Of a stretch of DNA of 64,000 nucleotides, positions 61,676 to 64,000 are shown in pieces. The notes under the pieces are model-generated. The model ran no database searches and was not told where the DNA came from. It saw only the letters and a program-made list of their open reading frames with translations. Positions within the stretch are counted from its first letter, which is position 1. Every line of letters starts with the position of its first letter. The stretch is from Streptomyces daqingensis (GTDB lineage: Bacteria; Actinomycetota; Actinomycetes; Streptomycetales; Streptomycetaceae). Both the position numbers and the translations under genes were made by a program. Where the stretch lies: NCBI RefSeq assembly GCF_014645895.1, contig NZ_BMMP01000005.1, forward strand, positions 186,001 through 250,000, written 5' to 3'.

Positions 61676-62614
61676 GTGAGGGACACCCGAGAGAGCCGGC
61701 TGCTGCTCGTCCTTCTGATCGCCATCGCGTTCGCGCTGATCACGGTGGACATCAGGAAGGGCGAGCAGTCTCCGATGGACAGCGCGCGGCGAGTCGCCGC
61801 CTCAGCGTTCGGGCCTGTGGAGAACGGAGTGTCGGCGGCCGTCGACCCCGTGGGAAACTCCATCGCCGCGGTCCGCGACTCCGGTGTGCGGCACGACCGT
61901 ATAAGCCGTCTCGAGGCGGAGAACGCGCGGCTGAAGCAGGAGCTGGGCTCGGACGACCGGCACCGTGCGCGTTCCAAGGAGCTCGACAGGCTGCTGAAGA
62001 CGGCCGGCGCCGGCGGCTACGGCATCAAGGGCGCCCAGGTCATCGGCATCGGTGCCGCGCAGGGCTTCTCGTGGACCGTCACAATCGACGCCGGCCGTTC
62101 CGACGGGCTCGTCCGCGACATGACGGTCATCAACGGCGACGGTCTGGTGGGCCGCGTGACCACGGTGGGCCCGTCCACGGCGACCGTGCTCCTCGCCAAC
62201 GACCCCGATTTCTCCGTCGGTACGCGGATGGAGAAGAGCAGCGAACTGGGCTTCGCCACCGGTCGCGGGGGCGACCAGATGAGCGTGCAGCTCCTCAACG
62301 GCAAGTCGGAGGTGAAGAAGGGCGACCGGATAGTGACTTTCGGCTCCCGCGACAACAAGCCGTTCGTCCCCGGCGTGCCGGTGGGCGAGGTCACCAAGGT
62401 GGACCGGACCGGCGGCGACCTCACCCGGAGCGTCAGCGTCCGGCCGTTCGTCGGCTTCAGCAAGCTCGACATCGTCGGCGTGGTCGTCAAGCCTCCGCGC
62501 GAGGACCCGCGTGACGAGGTGCTGGACGCCAACAAGCCCGCCAAGCCCAAGCCCGCCCCCACGGTGACCGTCACCAAGACCCCGAGCCCCAGCGCCTCGG
62601 CATCCAGGAGCTGA
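61676..62614 (+). CDS. mreC: Cell-shape protein MreC
   Basis: A 312-residue single-pass membrane protein. An N-terminal helix (LLLVLLIAIAFALITVD, about residues 8-24) is followed by a coiled coil (about 60-95) and two beta-barrel domains that link MreB to wall enzymes outside the membrane. The last 35 residues form a Lys/Pro then Ser/Thr-rich tail. GTG start; mreD begins 3 bp after its stop. Confidence 0.93.
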   Translation: MRDTRESRLLLVLLIAIAFALITVDIRKGEQSPMDSARRVAASAFGPVENGVSAAVDPVGNSIAAVRDSGVRHDRISRLEAENARLKQELGSDDRHRARSKELDRLLKTAGAGGYGIKGAQVIGIGAAQGFSWTVTIDAGRSDGLVRDMTVINGDGLVGRVTTVGPSTATVLLANDPDFSVGTRMEKSSELGFATGRGGDQMSVQLLNGKSEVKKGDRIVTFGSRDNKPFVPGVPVGEVTKVDRTGGDLTRSVSVRPFVGFSKLDIVGVVVKPPREDPRDEVLDANKPAKPKPAPTVTVTKTPSPSASASRS

Positions 62615-62617
62615 CCG

Positions 62618-63376
62618 ATGCACCTCAACCGGATTCTGCTCTCGGCCGTCCTCGTCGCCGGCGCACTGATCGTCCAGGTGAGTGTGCTCGCGAGGCTGCA
62701 ACTGCCTGGCGCCGTACCCGATCTGCTGCTGCTGGTCGTGCTGGGGCTCGCGATGGTGTACGGCCACACGGCGGGCGCGCTCACGGGCTTCGCGGGCGGG
62801 CTCCTCGCCGACCTCGCGCCTCCCGCCGAGCACGCCGTGGGGCGCTACGCGCTCGTGCTGTGCGTCATCGGCTACGCCGCCGGCCTGACCAAGCCGGACA
62901 ACGGACAGCACCGCTCGGCGACGGTGCCGATGCTCGTCGTCGCCAGCGCCGCGGTCAGTTCCACGCTGCTGTACGCGGGCGTCGGCACGCTCGTCGGCGA
63001 CACCGCCGCCGGCCGGGTCGGGCTCCTCCCGCTGCTGCTGACCGCCACTCTCTACGACCTGCTGCTCGCGCCGTTCGTCGTCCCGGCCCTCATGTGGCTG
63101 GCCCGGCGCACCGAGCGGGCACCGATCACGTCCGACGCGTCGGGCGTGGGAAGCATGGGCAGAGGCGACAAGGCGGCCTACGGCTGGCTCAGTTCGGGAA
63201 CCGGACTGCAGATCGGCGGCAGCGGCAGCCTCTTCGGCAAGGGCCGCAACGGCGGCACGGTACGCAACGCACGCAACGGCAAGGCGGTCCGGATGGGGAT
63301 CCAGCGGGGCAGCCTGCTGGACCGGCCGGGACGGAAGGGCAAGGGCGGAAAGATCAAGGGGGTCAAACGGCTGTGA
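62618..63376 (+). CDS. mreD: Cell-shape protein MreD with a basic C-terminal extension
   Basis: A 252-residue membrane protein with about five helices in residues 1-170. Beyond that lies an 80-residue Gly/Arg/Lys-rich, positively charged tail (GMGRGDKAAYG, then GRKGKGGKIKGVKRL), which is longer than the usual MreD of about 170-220 residues. It is cytoplasmic by topology and may contact nucleic acid, phospholipid or MreB. It overlaps the next gene by 4 nt (GTGA), so the two are coupled. Confidence 0.9.
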   Translation: MHLNRILLSAVLVAGALIVQVSVLARLQLPGAVPDLLLLVVLGLAMVYGHTAGALTGFAGGLLADLAPPAEHAVGRYALVLCVIGYAAGLTKPDNGQHRSATVPMLVVASAAVSSTLLYAGVGTLVGDTAAGRVGLLPLLLTATLYDLLLAPFVVPALMWLARRTERAPITSDASGVGSMGRGDKAAYGWLSSGTGLQIGGSGSLFGKGRNGGTVRNARNGKAVRMGIQRGSLLDRPGRKGKGGKIKGVKRL

Positions 63377-64000
63377 GCAACCTTCCGGAGACCGGGCGCA
63401 CTCACCGCGTGAACATCCGGCTCGTCGCCATCCAGATCCTCGTCATGTCGCTGCTGCTCACTCTCGGCGGACGCCTGTGGTATCTCCAGGTCCGCAACGG
63501 CGAGGAGTACCAGAAGGAGGCGGCGGGCAACCACGTCCAGCAGGTCGTGCAGCCCGCCACGCGCGGCTCCATCCTGGACGCCAGGGGCGTGCCCATCGCC
63601 GACAACGAGACGCGTCTGGTGGTCTCCGCCTCCCGCACCGAGCTGATGAAGATGGACGACAGTGGGAAGGCCGTGCTCACCCGGCTCGCCGGCGTCCTCG
63701 ACATGAGCCCGAAGACGGTGCAGGAGAAGGTGCGGCTGTGTGACGCGGAGACGCCGCAGCCGTGCTGGAACGGTTCGCCCTACCAGCCCATCCCGGTCAC
63801 CGACGAAGCGACCACGCAGCAGGCCCTCCAGATCCGCGAGCGCGCGGAGGACTTCCCGGGCATCACCGCCGAACCCACCGCGGTACGCCGGTATCCCGCT
63901 CCCTACGGGGCGGGCACGTCACAGGTGCTCGGCTACCTCTCGCCGGTCACCGACGAGGAGATCGAGAAGGCGAAGGACACCGATTCGCCGTTCCTCTCCT
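63373..64000 (+). CDS. Class B penicillin-binding protein 2 (partial; continues past the right edge)
   Basis: The window holds the first 209 residues from GTG 63373, which overlaps mreD by GTGA. There is a short cytoplasmic start, one membrane helix (LVAIQILVMSLLLTLGG, about 17-33) and the PBP dimerisation domain with RGSILDARGVPIADN (about 58-72), the hallmark of class B enzymes. The transpeptidase domain lies outside. It should crosslink new peptidoglycan guided by MreBCD. Confidence 0.93.
   Translation, partial: MSNLPETGRTHRVNIRLVAIQILVMSLLLTLGGRLWYLQVRNGEEYQKEAAGNHVQQVVQPATRGSILDARGVPIADNETRLVVSASRTELMKMDDSGKAVLTRLAGVLDMSPKTVQEKVRLCDAETPQPCWNGSPYQPIPVTDEATTQQALQIRERAEDFPGITAEPTAVRRYPAPYGAGTSQVLGYLSPVTDEEIEKAKDTDSPFLS

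Overview
The window looks like chromosome from a Streptomyces or close relative. It is very GC-rich by eye, with strong GC bias at third codon positions, many GTG starts, and long antisense open frames that are only shadows of real genes. Streptomyces-type content includes snapalysin with its LysR regulator, a Nur-type operator before an iron superoxide dismutase, the tig-clpP1-clpP2-clpX block with a ClgR-type box, and mreBCD followed by a class B penicillin-binding protein. From memory, the order from the aminopeptidases through sodF, rpiB, tig-clp, valS-folC-ndk to mre resembles Streptomyces coelicolor. I see no phage, insertion sequence, CRISPR array or biosynthetic megasynthase. Two tRNA genes (Gly-TCC, Pro-TGG) are intact and carry no visible integrated element.

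Layout. 1-3 kb: an ABC-2 drug/lipid exporter (partial), an orphan PCMT-like methyltransferase and a TSUP permease. 3.8-10.8 kb: a signalling group with a helical coiled-coil protein, a zinc-ribbon/PP2C phosphatase, a VWA protein and a zinc-ribbon/FHA protein. It has no kinase, and a 660-bp repeat-rich stretch lies in the middle. 10.9-16.1 kb: a beta-lactamase-fold hydrolase and an overlapping sugar cluster (BadF-type amino-sugar kinase, GH4 6-phospho-glycosidase, ROK regulator). 16.3-24.5 kb: an MscS channel, an HNH nuclease, a secreted GH84 hexosaminidase, a small internally repetitive peptide gene, a small membrane protein and an AbiEi-like/nuclease-like protein. 24.6-27.8 kb: a second serine hydrolase, an EamA exporter and a LysR regulator. 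28-35.6 kb: two M1 aminopeptidase N paralogues flanking snpA and its divergent regulator. 35.8-45.5 kb: a mycothiol-linked thioredoxin-fold protein, sodF, an amino-acid permease, bioY, rpiB, a Nei-type glycosylase, an Eis-type acetyltransferase, a membrane SpoIIE-type phosphatase and an acyltransferase. 46-64 kb: tRNAs, trigger factor, the Clp protease, two paralogous proline-rich membrane proteins, valS, folC, ndk and the cell-shape operon.

Genes that plausibly work together: GH84 with the kinase/GH4/ROK cluster (amino-sugar scavenging); secreted snapalysin with the two PepN enzymes (protein to peptides to amino acids); trigger factor with ClpP1P2/ClpX (proteostasis, ClgR control); mreBCD with PBP2 (sporulation or lateral wall synthesis).

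Two non-coding patterns stand out. First, at least nine genes have a TAnnnT-like hexamer ending 6-7 nt before the start codon, which suggests leaderless transcription. Second, many convergent gene pairs are separated by perfect 13-17 bp hairpins. The most unusual coding object is the 102-residue peptide at 22459-22767. It has a KQVL-repeat front half, a CSCGC knot and three PLTSEP repeats, and I cannot place it in a family.
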